NCBI GenBank assembly: GCA_902800065.1
Contig: CADCDE010000025.1
Location: forward strand, 1-62,472
Reading direction: 5' to 3'
Length of the DNA stretch: 62,472 bases
Source of the DNA: an uncultured Ruminococcus sp.
GTDB taxonomy: Bacteria > Bacillota > Clostridia > Oscillospirales > Acutalibacteraceae
The first letter of the stretch is position 1. Every line of letters starts with the position of its first letter. This document shows positions 1 through 7,202 of the stretch, in pieces. The notes beneath the pieces are model-generated. The model was given only the letters and a program-made list of their open reading frames with translations, searched no databases and was not told the origin of the DNA. The position numbers and the translations under genes are program-made.

Positions 1-20
1 ATAACACGAAATTGTGTTAT
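1..20. promoter_or_regulatory. Inverted repeat upstream of first gene
   Basis: ATAACAC and GTGTTAT form a 7-bp perfect dyad separated by 6 bases. It sits directly upstream of a possible promoter (TTGAAA at 22-27, TATAAT at 47-52, 19-bp spacing). It could be an operator or the end of an upstream terminator cut by the window edge. Its AACAC/GTGTT halves resemble the arms of the hairpin at 1635-1680. Confidence 0.4.
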
Positions 21-63
21 TTTGAAAGGTTTTGAAAAATCTGTGATATAATTATTTCAAGAT

Positions 64-97
64 AAAATTCTACAAAAATCAATTTTAAGGAGATGTT
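64..97 (+). repeat. 5'UTR direct repeat, copy 1
   Basis: About 34 bp, ending in the Shine-Dalgarno AAGGAGATGTT, is repeated with two or three changes at 644-677 in front of the lipoprotein gene. Within it AAAATT and AATTTT can pair as a small hairpin. The repeat lies between promoter and start codon, so both genes carry almost the same leader; shared control or a duplicated gene head are both possible. Confidence 0.6.
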
Positions 98-101
98 GTA
101 A

Positions 102-629
102 ATGGAAAAAATCGAACTTGTCAGACAGTGTGTAGACCAGTTATGTGCATTGGTTGATAAATTCAAAATGATTATTGGTGCGGCATTCGATTTTGAGGAA
201 TTGTTCAAGGAATGTTATCTTTTTGCGGCGGGAAAATTTTATGATGAGTACGGTTTGGAATTGGATGATGATGCGATTGAACTGATTTCTGAGATGTTGG
301 GTGAAGTAAGAGGTATACCCATTGACCGTGATAAGATTGAAGAAATTTGCAAATATAGGTCTGTTGATGATTATTTCCATGATTATTTTTTTGTTTGGGT
401 GGTAAATCAGCTTGTAAAAATGGACAAAATTGCTGTGAACAAAAATGGAATAAGTTTTGAGGACGGTGTGACAATCGTACATTACGGAACAATGGAGGAT
501 TTCTTGAAGGTGCTTTGCGAAAGAAACAATATTTCGTTTGATGACAGTGATTTTTGCTCCGAATGTATGAAGATACTTAAAGATGTTATCGAGGACAAAT
601 GGGGTTCTACAAATATGATGATATTTTGA
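102..629 (+). CDS. Hypothetical acidic protein (175 aa)
   Basis: I do not recognise this protein. It is 175 residues, acidic, and predicted soluble: no signal peptide or membrane segment is visible. It is rich in Asp/Glu and aromatic residues (for example DDYFHDYFFVWVV near residue 90) and has two late cysteines around residue 150. The start follows AAGGAGATGTTGTAA with good spacing. A candidate promoter lies at 22-52. Its leader is nearly the same as that of the downstream lipoprotein gene, and the three small genes here probably form an accessory group. Confidence 0.6.
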   Translation: MEKIELVRQCVDQLCALVDKFKMIIGAAFDFEELFKECYLFAAGKFYDEYGLELDDDAIELISEMLGEVRGIPIDRDKIEEICKYRSVDDYFHDYFFVWVVNQLVKMDKIAVNKNGISFEDGVTIVHYGTMEDFLKVLCERNNISFDDSDFCSECMKILKDVIEDKWGSTNMMIF

Positions 630-643
630 TTGAACTTCGTATC

Positions 644-677
644 AAAATTCTATGAAAATCAATTTTAAGGAGATGTT
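644..677 (+). repeat. 5'UTR direct repeat, copy 2
   Basis: Second copy of the 34-bp leader repeat described at 64-97, 580 bp downstream, placed immediately before the lipoprotein start codon and carrying its ribosome-binding site. Confidence 0.6.
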
Positions 678-681
678 TTTT

Positions 682-852
682 ATGAAGAAAAAAATTATTG
701 CAATTATGGCGGTTATTGCTTTGGCGGTATCTTTTATGGCAGGCTGTACACCATCAGGTAATGACCGTTATGATTCAAATGGTGACGGAACAGTTACAGA
801 CAAGGAATTTCATAATGCGGTCGATGACTGGATGACAAGAAACGGTTATTGA
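682..852 (+). CDS. Small EF-hand-like lipoprotein (56 aa)
   Basis: The product begins MKKK and has a hydrophobic signal of about 16 residues ending in a lipobox-like FMAGC, so it should be lipidated at Cys and anchored outside the membrane. The mature part is only about 35 residues and carries a single EF-hand-type calcium loop, DSNGDGTVTDKEF (D-x-N-x-D-G-x-V-x-x-x-E spacing). I chose ATG 682 over the in-frame ATGs further upstream because it is best spaced from AAGGAGATG and because the signal peptide then starts correctly. A lone EF-hand on a lipoprotein recalls dockerin-type calcium sites but is too short for a dockerin. Confidence 0.7.
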   Translation: MKKKIIAIMAVIALAVSFMAGCTPSGNDRYDSNGDGTVTDKEFHNAVDDWMTRNGY

Positions 853-863
853 GGGTGCTAAAT

Positions 864-977
864 ATGAATAATAACAACAATCAGAATGATAACAATAATA
901 ACAATAACAAATCTGGTGGTATCTATGAGGTAATCAGTACTATAATATTGCTTCTTATCATCATGAATTTTGGATAA
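864..977 (+). CDS. Asn-rich small membrane peptide (37 aa)
   Basis: ATG 864 follows a weak GAGGG site and lies 11 bases after the lipoprotein stop codon, suggesting co-transcription. The first 16 residues are almost all Asn with Gln and Asp. A short KSGG linker follows, and then a hydrophobic C-terminal segment (IYEVISTIILLLIIMNFG) that could be a single tail anchor. It has no recognised family. The clear split between polar head and membrane tail argues for a real gene, but it is short and the Asn run could mislead. Confidence 0.5.
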   Translation: MNNNNNQNDNNNNNNKSGGIYEVISTIILLLIIMNFG

Positions 978-1236
978 TGAGAAAACAAGTTTTTTGTTCT
1001 ACATTTTTGATGTTTTTTCATATTTATAAGACTCATTATTTATATTGCATAACAATATTCTCGAAAGTTCATGCAAAATGACGGTTTTATTCACACTATA
1101 TAGCCGGCACGTTTTGCCCCAAATGTCAAGATTTTGGGTGAAAATATATCTCCGAATTTCCGATTTTTAGTCCGTATTTTTACACACTAAAACCGCGTAA
1201 CCCGCATTGTTACTATACTTTTTGTGATGTCAAATT
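978..1236. other. Intergenic region with a weak dyad
   Basis: No gene is visible in this stretch. It contains one imperfect inverted repeat, CCCAAA...TTTTGGG near 1121-1138, and AT-rich DNA leading to the promoter at 1237-1265. Confidence 0.5.
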
Positions 1237-1305
1237 TTGACATACGATACTTTCCATGCTATAATATATACATACTAATTAGTAAAGATAAATGCACTGC
1301 AGTGC
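1228..1305 (+). promoter_or_regulatory. Consensus promoter with three dyads for XRE gene
   Basis: TTGACA (1237-1242), 17 bp, TATAAT (1260-1265) is a perfect sigma-A promoter. A 7-bp inverted repeat TGTCAAA-T-TTTGACA (1228-1242) overlaps the -35 box. Two perfect 12-bp palindromes follow the -10 box: TACTAATTAGTA (1273-1284) and GCACTGCAGTGC (1294-1305). Dyads over and just after a strong promoter are what repressor operators look like, and the gene downstream encodes an HTH protein, so autoregulation is a reasonable inference. Confidence 0.75.
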
Positions 1306-1356
1306 TTATGTAAGTTAAGAGAAGCCATTGACCGAAAGGATACAGGTGAAACTTAT

Positions 1357-1566
1357 ATGAGCAGACAAGTAAAATTATACAGAAGAATCCGTGACCTCCG
1401 TGAAGACCATGACCTTACACAAGCACAAGTCGCAAAAGCTATCGGCTTACACCTCACAAGATACCAGACCTATGAAAGAGGCGAAGTCCGTGTTCCTGCA
1501 GAAGTCATCGAAAAACTCGCAAGATTTTACCATGTAAGAGCTGACTACATACTTGGACTCATCTGA
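1357..1566 (+). CDS. XRE-family HTH regulator (69 aa)
   Basis: A single-domain Cro/C1-type helix-turn-helix protein. Residues 9-66 carry the XRE fold: RIRDLREDHDLTQ (helix 1), the recognition pair QAQVAKAIGLHLTRYQTYE, and the typical tail VPAEVIEKLARFYHVRADYILGL. It has no effector or dimerisation domain. It is preceded by a very strong promoter with palindromes at 1228-1305. It is a close paralogue of the gene at 1745, about 180 bp downstream. Likely a DNA-binding repressor; the target is unknown. The phage-derived operon 1.5 kb away is one candidate, by proximity only. Confidence 0.85.
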   Translation: MSRQVKLYRRIRDLREDHDLTQAQVAKAIGLHLTRYQTYERGEVRVPAEVIEKLARFYHVRADYILGLI

Positions 1567-1585
1567 ATGATCTTTCTCTGTCGGC

Positions 1586-1615
1586 ACACACTTTTGTGTG
1601 TCGGCTTTCTTTTTA
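1586..1615 (+). terminator. Weak intrinsic terminator
   Basis: ACACAC-TTTT-GTGTGT forms a 6-bp stem, followed by a T-rich stretch. It lies 20 bases after the XRE stop codon. Confidence 0.45.
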
Positions 1616-1634
1616 TATCATGTGAATAAAAATC

Positions 1635-1680
1635 AAAAAACACAATACTGTGTTTTTTGCAACACAGTATTGTGTTTTTT
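1635..1680. terminator. Perfect 20-bp hairpin (bidirectional terminator or operator)
   Basis: Arms 1635-1654 and 1661-1680 are exact reverse complements (20 bp) with a 6-nt loop. The outer ends are A6 and T6, which suits a bidirectional terminator. Each arm is itself nearly palindromic (AACACA..TGTGTT), so the element could also bind a dimeric regulator. It lies between the two XRE genes. Confidence 0.7.
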
Positions 1681-1744
1681 TGATACTTTCGGCAAAATAT
1701 GTTGTAAAATGTATGATATAGTAAAATTAAAGGAGGAATGACCT

Positions 1745-2005
1745 ATCAGAAACAAACCAAGAGAGTTTTCACGTCTGCGTCAGGTGCGTGAAGACATGGA
1801 CTACACCCAAAAGGAAATTGCAGAATATCTCAATATGCACACAACACAGTATCAGCGGTATGAACGTGGTGAAAGCACTGTTCCTGCAGATATCATCGTT
1901 GCTCTTGCAAAGCTGTATGAAGTTCCTTCAGACTATCTTCTTGAGCTTTCAGATAATGACTATATTCCTAAAAAGAAAAAATACTCAAATAATAATTTTT
2001 CTTGA
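1745..2005 (+). CDS. XRE-family HTH regulator (86 aa), probable non-AUG start
   Basis: An XRE helix-turn-helix protein paralogous to the one at 1357 (shared pattern RLRQVREDMDYTQ, TTQYQRYERGE.TVPA, LYEVPSDYLL), with a Lys-rich C-terminal tail. The usual start codons in frame are CTG 1775 and GTG 1784, but these would remove part of helix 1. Reading upstream in frame gives IRNKPREFSRLRQVRED, which aligns residue for residue with the first 17 residues of the paralogue. It begins at ATC 1745, exactly 8 bases after a strong AAAGGAGG. An in-frame TGA at 1739 closes the frame upstream. Either ATC is used as the start, or one base has been lost or gained between ATG 1738 and 1745. The 3' end overlaps rlmD (convergent) by 21 bp. 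Confidence 0.7.
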   Translation: MRNKPREFSRLRQVREDMDYTQKEIAEYLNMHTTQYQRYERGESTVPADIIVALAKLYEVPSDYLLELSDNDYIPKKKKYSNNNFS

Positions 2006-3364
2006 CATAAGTACCACTGTCTCAACATGAGGTGTGCGTGGAAACAAATCAACAGGCACGGCTTTTTGCACGAAATATCCCTTTTCAGAAAATATCTTTA
2101 CATCCCTTGCAAGCGTGGCAGGGTCGCACGACACATATACGATTCTTTTGGGGGACATTTCGGAAACTGTATCTATCAGACTGTTTTCACAGCCTTTTCG
2201 TGGAGGATCAAGGACTATACAATCCGGTCTTATATTTCTTTTTTTGAGCGTCTCAGCCGCTATTGCCGCATCTGCACATATAAATTCCGCATTCGTTATA
2301 TTATTTTCAGCGGCATTACTTTTGGCATCTTCAATTGCCTGTGGGATTATCTCAACACCTATGAGATTTCTTACACGTTTTGCCATTGTCAGTCCTATTG
2401 TACCTGTTCCACAGTACATATCCAACAACGTTTCATCTGACTTCAAATCGGCAAATTCAGCCGCCTTATGATATAATCTTTCCGCCTGTGAACGGTTCAC
2501 CTGATAGAAGGATAACGGTGATATCCTGAATTTCATTCCGCACAATATATCCGTGATATATCCCTCACCATAGAGTGTACGGCACATTTTTCCTGTTATT
2601 ACATTGGTCTTTTCTGTATTGGTATTCAGAACAACACTCCTTAAATTCACCAAATTTTCGGCAAGCATTTGTACAAGCTGTTTTTCCTTGCGAAGTTCCT
2701 TGGCATTTGCAACTATACAAACCATCAGTTCATCTGTCATTTCAGCATATCTCAGATATAAATGACGCAGTATCCCCGAATGAGTACCTTCATCATATGG
2801 CTGAATGTGATTTTCATTCGCCCACTCAAGAAATATCCTTACAGCCTTATCAAAAGACTTTGACTGTAATTTGCAGTCATCAAGGGATATCACACGGTGA
2901 CTTCTTGGAGCAAAAAATCCTACACGGACTTTTCCCTCACTGTCAAGTGTAACGGGAAGCTGTGCCTTGTTTCTGTAATGCTCACTGTTATCCGCACCGA
3001 TAATATTTCCTATCAAATCTCCGTTTATTCCGCCTATCCTCGTAAGTGTATCATAAACTCTTTTCTGTTTGAAATCAAGTTCTGACTTATAATCTATATG
3101 TCTGAAAATACAGCCTCCGCATTTTCCAAATACACTGCAATCGGGTGATATCCTGTTATCTGATGGTGTAATAATATTCTCTATCTTTCCGAAGGCATAA
3201 TTTTTAGCTGCCTTGAGTATTTTTATTTCGGCAATGTCCCCTACTGCCGCTGAGGGTACAAACACAGCCATTCCGTCTATTTTACAGACACCGCTGCCCT
3301 CTGTCGTATAATCAACTATTTCAGCATTATATATTTCATTCTTTTTGAGTGCCAATCCAATCAT
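1985..3364 (-). CDS. rlmD: 23S rRNA (uracil-5-)-methyltransferase, RlmD type
   Basis: A TrmA/RlmD-family SAM-dependent RNA m5U methyltransferase of 459 residues, the usual length. It has an N-terminal TRAM RNA-binding domain (about residues 7-60), an Fe-S cysteine cluster (CSVFGKCGGC near residue 75), a SAM-binding loop LLDMYCGTGTIGL (about residue 310), and the catalytic VYVSCDPATLARD near residue 410. It is an orphan gene between the XRE regulators and the phage-derived operon. Clostridia often have several paralogues, so the exact target uridine is inferred. Confidence 0.9.
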   Translation of the reverse strand: MIGLALKKNEIYNAEIVDYTTEGSGVCKIDGMAVFVPSAAVGDIAEIKILKAAKNYAFGKIENIITPSDNRISPDCSVFGKCGGCIFRHIDYKSELDFKQKRVYDTLTRIGGINGDLIGNIIGADNSEHYRNKAQLPVTLDSEGKVRVGFFAPRSHRVISLDDCKLQSKSFDKAVRIFLEWANENHIQPYDEGTHSGILRHLYLRYAEMTDELMVCIVANAKELRKEKQLVQMLAENLVNLRSVVLNTNTEKTNVITGKMCRTLYGEGYITDILCGMKFRISPLSFYQVNRSQAERLYHKAAEFADLKSDETLLDMYCGTGTIGLTMAKRVRNLIGVEIIPQAIEDAKSNAAENNITNAEFICADAAIAAETLKKRNIRPDCIVLDPPRKGCENSLIDTVSEMSPKRIVYVSCDPATLARDVKIFSEKGYFVQKAVPVDLFPRTPHVETVVLMSRKIII

Positions 3365-3420
3365 TCCCCATTATTTCAAAATTTCTATTATTATAGCAAA
3401 TATCCCTGTTTTTTGCAACA

Positions 3421-3458
3421 AAAAAAGCTCCCTGTTCAAAGCAGAGAGCCTTTTTTTA
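3421..3458. terminator. Bidirectional intrinsic terminator
   Basis: GCTCCCTG and CAGAGAGC pair (one mismatch) around a 7-nt loop, flanked by A7 and T7. It lies 5 bases beyond the last gene of the phage-derived operon, closing it. Confidence 0.8.
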
Positions 3459-3462
3459 TATT

Positions 3463-3933
3463 TTATACCAAAACCAACTCAAACGGCAGCCAACACGGCA
3501 TAAATCGTTTCATTTGATTTTCGATAGTATTTTTTTGAATGTTATTAATATTATCCGTACATTCAAATGTAACCTTCAGCGGAGATGTATACGCATGGAA
3601 ATTACCTTGTATATTAAAACCGTCACTTATTTTTCTCATACCGCTGTATGTATAATCCGTTTGACAAACCGACAATGTTTTTATAATGGAATTTCGCCTA
3701 CCGCTGACAGTCCTGTCAAGATTATATTTCTTTATCCAGCTTTCACGGTATGTCAGTCCATAGCTTTCCGCTGTGCTTACAAAGCATTCACGAAGCATTT
3801 CATTGACTTCATCAAAAAGCATATCCAGACCTTCAGAATAAGCCATTATTTCAGCGTACAAATCACTGCCCTGTGAAACATCATATATCCCCGTTGATGA
3901 AAGTATATCTCTCATTATCTGAAATTCAGACAT
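3463..3933 (-). CDS. Phage baseplate protein, Mu gp48 / YmfQ (DUF2313)-like
   Basis: 156 residues. Its position directly after a baseplate J protein and its content (AESYGLTYRESWIKKYNL, then RRNSIIKTL and a C-terminal FMPCWLPFELVLV) fit the YmfQ/gp48 family of baseplate wedge proteins, which join the baseplate to fibres in contractile-tail phages. It is the last gene of the operon: no fibre or receptor-binding gene follows, only a terminator. The family call rests mainly on gene order and general similarity. Confidence 0.65.
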   Translation of the reverse strand: MSEFQIMRDILSSTGIYDVSQGSDLYAEIMAYSEGLDMLFDEVNEMLRECFVSTAESYGLTYRESWIKKYNLDRTVSGRRNSIIKTLSVCQTDYTYSGMRKISDGFNIQGNFHAYTSPLKVTFECTDNINNIQKNTIENQMKRFMPCWLPFELVLV

Positions 3934-3950
3934 ACAAATACACCTCCATT

Positions 3951-5006
3951 TTATTCGGGTACAGTAACATTTACAGTTCCGACTTTTGCAAGCTGACCTG
4001 CATTTATACTTATATCCGCCATATTTGAAAAAGTATAGTTATCCACTCCATCGGATTCATAAACAGCTTTTCCGAGTGCCGCCAGCTTAAAATCCTCACC
4101 GACTCCAAGTGAATCAAAGAAATTATCAATGCTTATTCTGACATTTGCCAGTACTTCATTTGCATTATAACCGCTTTTTATAGAAAGACTTGCTGTAACA
4201 TTCACTGCCACAAGCTCAGGCATTGTTACCGTAAGGTCAACACCAAACGGACGGCTTATATTGAGTAAATCTCTTACATTATAATACGCATCATTTGAGG
4301 GAACATCTCCCATTCCTCCGACACATACAGTTATGCCTCCTGCCTGCATTGAACCGCTGACAGATGCTGAATATATCCCGTCAACAGATTTTGCTAAATC
4401 TATATAATACTGTTCATTGGCACCGTTTGGTGTATTTTTATAGTTTTCCGCCAGTCTCTTTCGTAGAGATTCATCTGATTCATCATCAGTTCCGCCGATA
4501 AAACTGCTTGCATTTGTAATGCTCATGCCAACAGAAAAATATGTAATGATGACCTTCACGACATTTCTGGCAACATTATAATGCTGACCGCCGTTTTCGG
4601 CTTCACATTCGATAAGTTTTTCAGTCGAATTTCTTATTATAACTTCATCTTCTACTGTAAGGTAACGCAAAGAACCGTCTGAATTTGAACATACAGTTCC
4701 TCTCGGTATAGTGATATCATGGTCAACGGGCATATCAAGGCGAAATAAAACAAAGCCTGATGCCTTGTCACCTTTTATTCTCGAAAGTCCTCTTTGCTGT
4801 GCGTGCATATCAAGATACTGTCCTGTTGCGGTATTGGGGAACATCTGTAATTTTATCCTGTCTATCTCAGTACAGAGAGAATATAATTCTCCTGCAAGGA
4901 GCTTCATTTTTATTGAGGCATCACTCGCATTTTCGGGAGAATATCCCGAAAGCTCTGTGAATTTATTATTCATTCTGTCAAGTATCTGACTATATGTATA
5001 TGACAT
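3951..5006 (-). CDS. Baseplate J-like protein (Mu gp47 / XkdT)
   Basis: 351 residues matching the baseplate wedge J family. It has an N-terminal helical part (YLDMHAQQRGLSR near residue 65), a central stretch of the type ENGGQHYNVARNVV, the typical GGTDDESDESLRKR (about residue 165), and a C-terminal domain with repeated beta segments. In contractile phages six wedges of this protein surround the hub. Length is normal and the frame is open, so it appears functional. Start ATG 5006 follows AAGGAGGAAAAA. Confidence 0.85.
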   Translation of the reverse strand: MSYTYSQILDRMNNKFTELSGYSPENASDASIKMKLLAGELYSLCTEIDRIKLQMFPNTATGQYLDMHAQQRGLSRIKGDKASGFVLFRLDMPVDHDITIPRGTVCSNSDGSLRYLTVEDEVIIRNSTEKLIECEAENGGQHYNVARNVVKVIITYFSVGMSITNASSFIGGTDDESDESLRKRLAENYKNTPNGANEQYYIDLAKSVDGIYSASVSGSMQAGGITVCVGGMGDVPSNDAYYNVRDLLNISRPFGVDLTVTMPELVAVNVTASLSIKSGYNANEVLANVRISIDNFFDSLGVGEDFKLAALGKAVYESDGVDNYTFSNMADISINAGQLAKVGTVNVTVPE

Positions 5007-5016
5007 TTTTTCCTCC

Positions 5017-5277
5017 TTATATATCTATCTCGTATATTTCATCATCTATCTGTACACTTACACAAATATCTGTATTTTCAGCCGTTACACCGACTATCTC
5101 AGCTTCAGGAAATCCCGAAAGAGCATTTCTTGCCTTTGATTCTATAAGCGGTATGCAGTCGGGCTGAGATACGTCAACCCGGAAAATATCACTTCCAAGC
5201 TGACGGTCATATATAAAACTGCCTTTTCGTGCTGAAAGGAGGATATATAATTTCTGATATATTTCTTCGTGATTCAT
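5017..5277 (-). CDS. Baseplate wedge protein, gp25 / GPW family
   Basis: 86 residues, short for but consistent with the gp25-like (Mu gp46, XkdS) family. The IYDRQLGSDIF motif near residue 22 corresponds to the conserved region before the helix ESKARNALSGFPEAEI. A strand-rich end (VSVQIDDEIYEIDI) follows. It sits between the spike-like gene and baseplate J, exactly where this protein is found in Mu- and PBSX-like baseplate operons. Confidence 0.75.
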   Translation of the reverse strand: MNHEEIYQKLYILLSARKGSFIYDRQLGSDIFRVDVSQPDCIPLIESKARNALSGFPEAEIVGVTAENTDICVSVQIDDEIYEIDI

Positions 5278-5280
5278 AAA

Positions 5281-5631
5281 TCATTCCTCCTGTGTAAATG
5301 TATGACCGTTTATAACGATTGTACCGTCATTTTTGAGTATTATGCTTGCTCCTCCGAGAGAATACAAAGCAAGTTCACCGGGCTCTATTCCATAGAGATT
5401 GTCTGCCCGTCTTACTCCGATGCAAAATCTCTCGTTTTCATCTGATATTACAACGGAATCATCATTCGGCTGAGGAACATAGTCAATACCTTTGGGGGTA
5501 ACTATGCAAAAATGCCCTGTGCCGTCAGATACAGATGCAGAAATTCTCCTGTCGGCACATGAAACGACCTTTCCCGAAATACACGAGATATTATTTTTAT
5601 TGTTTTCGGATATATTTCTTGAAATTTTCAA
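5281..5631 (-). CDS. Baseplate spike/assembly protein, gpV / Mu gp45-like
   Basis: 116 residues with an N-terminal OB-fold-like beta region and the C-terminal LGGASIILKNDGTIVING pattern typical of gpV/gp45 baseplate assembly proteins, which form the trimeric spike base. The start is TTG 5631, placed after GGAGGTGAG and overlapping the upstream stop in a TTGA arrangement (4 bp), which indicates translational coupling. It lacks the long beta-helix tip of larger spikes. Confidence 0.7.
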   Translation of the reverse strand: MKISRNISENNKNNISCISGKVVSCADRRISASVSDGTGHFCIVTPKGIDYVPQPNDDSVVISDENERFCIGVRRADNLYGIEPGELALYSLGGASIILKNDGTIVINGHTFTQEE

Positions 5632-6545
5632 ATATATCTCACCTCCGCATAAAGTCTTGTTTTTTCTCCATCAATGCCGAGTGAATAATGTATTTCCTTG
5701 ATGATATATTTTTTATCCTCGTTGTCAAGGATAAGCTCATCACCGACTCTGCAAATGATACAGCCTGATACTTCAAGTATCACCTGTTCATATTTATTAT
5801 CGGCATTATCCAAAATATTCCTTGCACTCATCGGAGATAGATTTTTATTATCCACTGTATTTATGTATCTTTTCCTGTTGACCTTCAGACTTTTCGCCAA
5901 TTCATCCTCAAACGGCATTACATAGCCGTCTGAAACAGCAGCCCTTTCCATTATCAGTGAAATAAGGAGATGTCTTTTGAGCGTGTGTTTTTTTGAAATG
6001 CACTGACTTGAAGATATATAAATGCAGTCATTGTCTTTATTTTCGGAAATATCTATATTTCCGTGACAGTCGATTTTGGGGACAGTACCTGTGAATTTTC
6101 TGCAGAAATTCGCCAGCACTGCCCATTCACTCATACCCTTTGTTATGACAAATTCATCGTCAAAGGTTTTGTCAGTACCTTTGAAATTGTTAAAACCGAG
6201 CGGTTCAAAATGCCTTTTCATAAGGTCTCTCATTGACACCATTGAATAAGTCTGAGGAAGTGCCTCATTGTCAAGCAGAATACTTTCCAGACTTCTCGCC
6301 GTCACTGTCAGAAAATATCCGTTAATGCTTTGTTCATCGCTTTGGGTATCTATATATCCGTAGAAGATGCGTTCATTGTTGTCTGTAACTTCTATTGACA
6401 TCAGAGGATATATCACACCGTCAGCGGAAAATACGGCTGTAAGACTGTCAGCAGGGGCATCCTCAGATGAAACGAAATTGACCTTGAGAGGCTTTTTGAA
6501 AACCGTCTCATTTCCGTAAATGTCTCTTATAATATATTTCAGCAT
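5628..6545 (-). CDS. Tail hub protein, phage late control D / XkdQ-like
   Basis: 305 residues resembling the gpD/XkdQ hub family. It has an N-terminal beta domain with SADGVIYPLMSIEVTDNN, a central GMSEWAVLANFCRKFTGT segment (searching helix plus strand of the hub), and a C-terminal beta barrel (VILEVSGCIICRVGDELIL). In contractile and some siphophage tails this trimer plugs the tube above the spike. It overlaps the LysM-protein gene by 7 bp, again showing translational coupling. Confidence 0.7.
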   Translation of the reverse strand: MLKYIIRDIYGNETVFKKPLKVNFVSSEDAPADSLTAVFSADGVIYPLMSIEVTDNNERIFYGYIDTQSDEQSINGYFLTVTARSLESILLDNEALPQTYSMVSMRDLMKRHFEPLGFNNFKGTDKTFDDEFVITKGMSEWAVLANFCRKFTGTVPKIDCHGNIDISENKDNDCIYISSSQCISKKHTLKRHLLISLIMERAAVSDGYVMPFEDELAKSLKVNRKRYINTVDNKNLSPMSARNILDNADNKYEQVILEVSGCIICRVGDELILDNEDKKYIIKEIHYSLGIDGEKTRLYAEVRYI

Positions 6546-7063
6546 AAATTAACCCTCCTGCCGTGAGTAATTGGGATATCGGGACGAAGAATATCTGTAT
6601 TTATTCTTACCAGAGTTTCAATATCTATGCCGAACAGATAAGAATAATCCCACAAGGATTTATTTCCGTCAGATATGCAGTGTTCGGGGATATTATTGTC
6701 ATTGTCTTTTATCTCGATAAAACGGAAGCTGTATTTGATGACATTCTGAATATCCTGAGCAATAAGCTCAAGGGAATCAAATACCGCAAGTAAAGGCTTT
6801 TGCGAAGGGATATATAATATCCCTCCGTTTTTCGAGGCGAATACCTCTTTAAGCCGTTCAAACTGTTCCAGACAGTCCGAGCCGAAAAATTCGCCCTCAC
6901 CTGTTATAACTCTGTTCTGTTCCCCCAAGTCCATGACCTTATCTGCATAAAAAGGGATTTTATGCACAGCGGTATTTTTCTTTCGGGATATTTTTATAAG
7001 ATAAGGATTTACAGGGAATATAAAATCCTTGTAGCTCATTTTACCGTCAGTATTCATAGGCAT
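6539..7063 (-). CDS. LysM-containing tail/baseplate protein (XkdP-like)
   Basis: 174 residues. The N-terminal part (FIFPVNPYLIKISR, then VITGEGEFFGSDCLEQFERL and GGILYIPSQKPLLAVF) resembles the hub-associated domain found between tube and hub genes in PBSX-like tails. The last 45 residues form a LysM-like module (SLWDYSYLFGIDIETLVRIN ... RVNLC), a fold used to hold the tail tube or bind peptidoglycan. It overlaps the small gene upstream by 17 bp. Confidence 0.6.
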   Translation of the reverse strand: MPMNTDGKMSYKDFIFPVNPYLIKISRKKNTAVHKIPFYADKVMDLGEQNRVITGEGEFFGSDCLEQFERLKEVFASKNGGILYIPSQKPLLAVFDSLELIAQDIQNVIKYSFRFIEIKDNDNNIPEHCISDGNKSLWDYSYLFGIDIETLVRINTDILRPDIPITHGRRVNLC

Positions 7064-7202
7064 CCCCCTCCGAAAATATCAGCTTGTCATAGCGAAGCAT
7101 ATCATATTCGAGCATATCAGATATATTCGCAAGAACTGAAGCATTATCGCCGTATAAATCGGTAGCCCTTGCGGAGTCTTTTATAATTTCAATTTCTTTC
7201 AT
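7047..7202 (-). CDS. Small phage-module protein (51 aa), unknown
   Basis: An open frame of 51 codons starting at ATG 7202 inside an ATGA overlap with the preceding gene and running into the next gene, so it is embedded in the coupled operon and very likely translated. It begins MKEIEIIKDSARATDLYG and is acidic and helical, with repeated Leu-Glu-Tyr-Asp / Leu-Arg-Tyr-Asp units. At this place related phages encode tail chaperones and the tape measure (hundreds of residues). This could be a reduced remnant or a dedicated small protein. No family is recognised. Confidence 0.6.
   Translation of the reverse strand: MKEIEIIKDSARATDLYGDNASVLANISDMLEYDMLRYDKLIFSEGDAYEY

Noticed and set aside
682..852. 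Dockerin fragment
   Set aside because: Only one calcium loop and about 35 mature residues; a dockerin needs two loops with helices.
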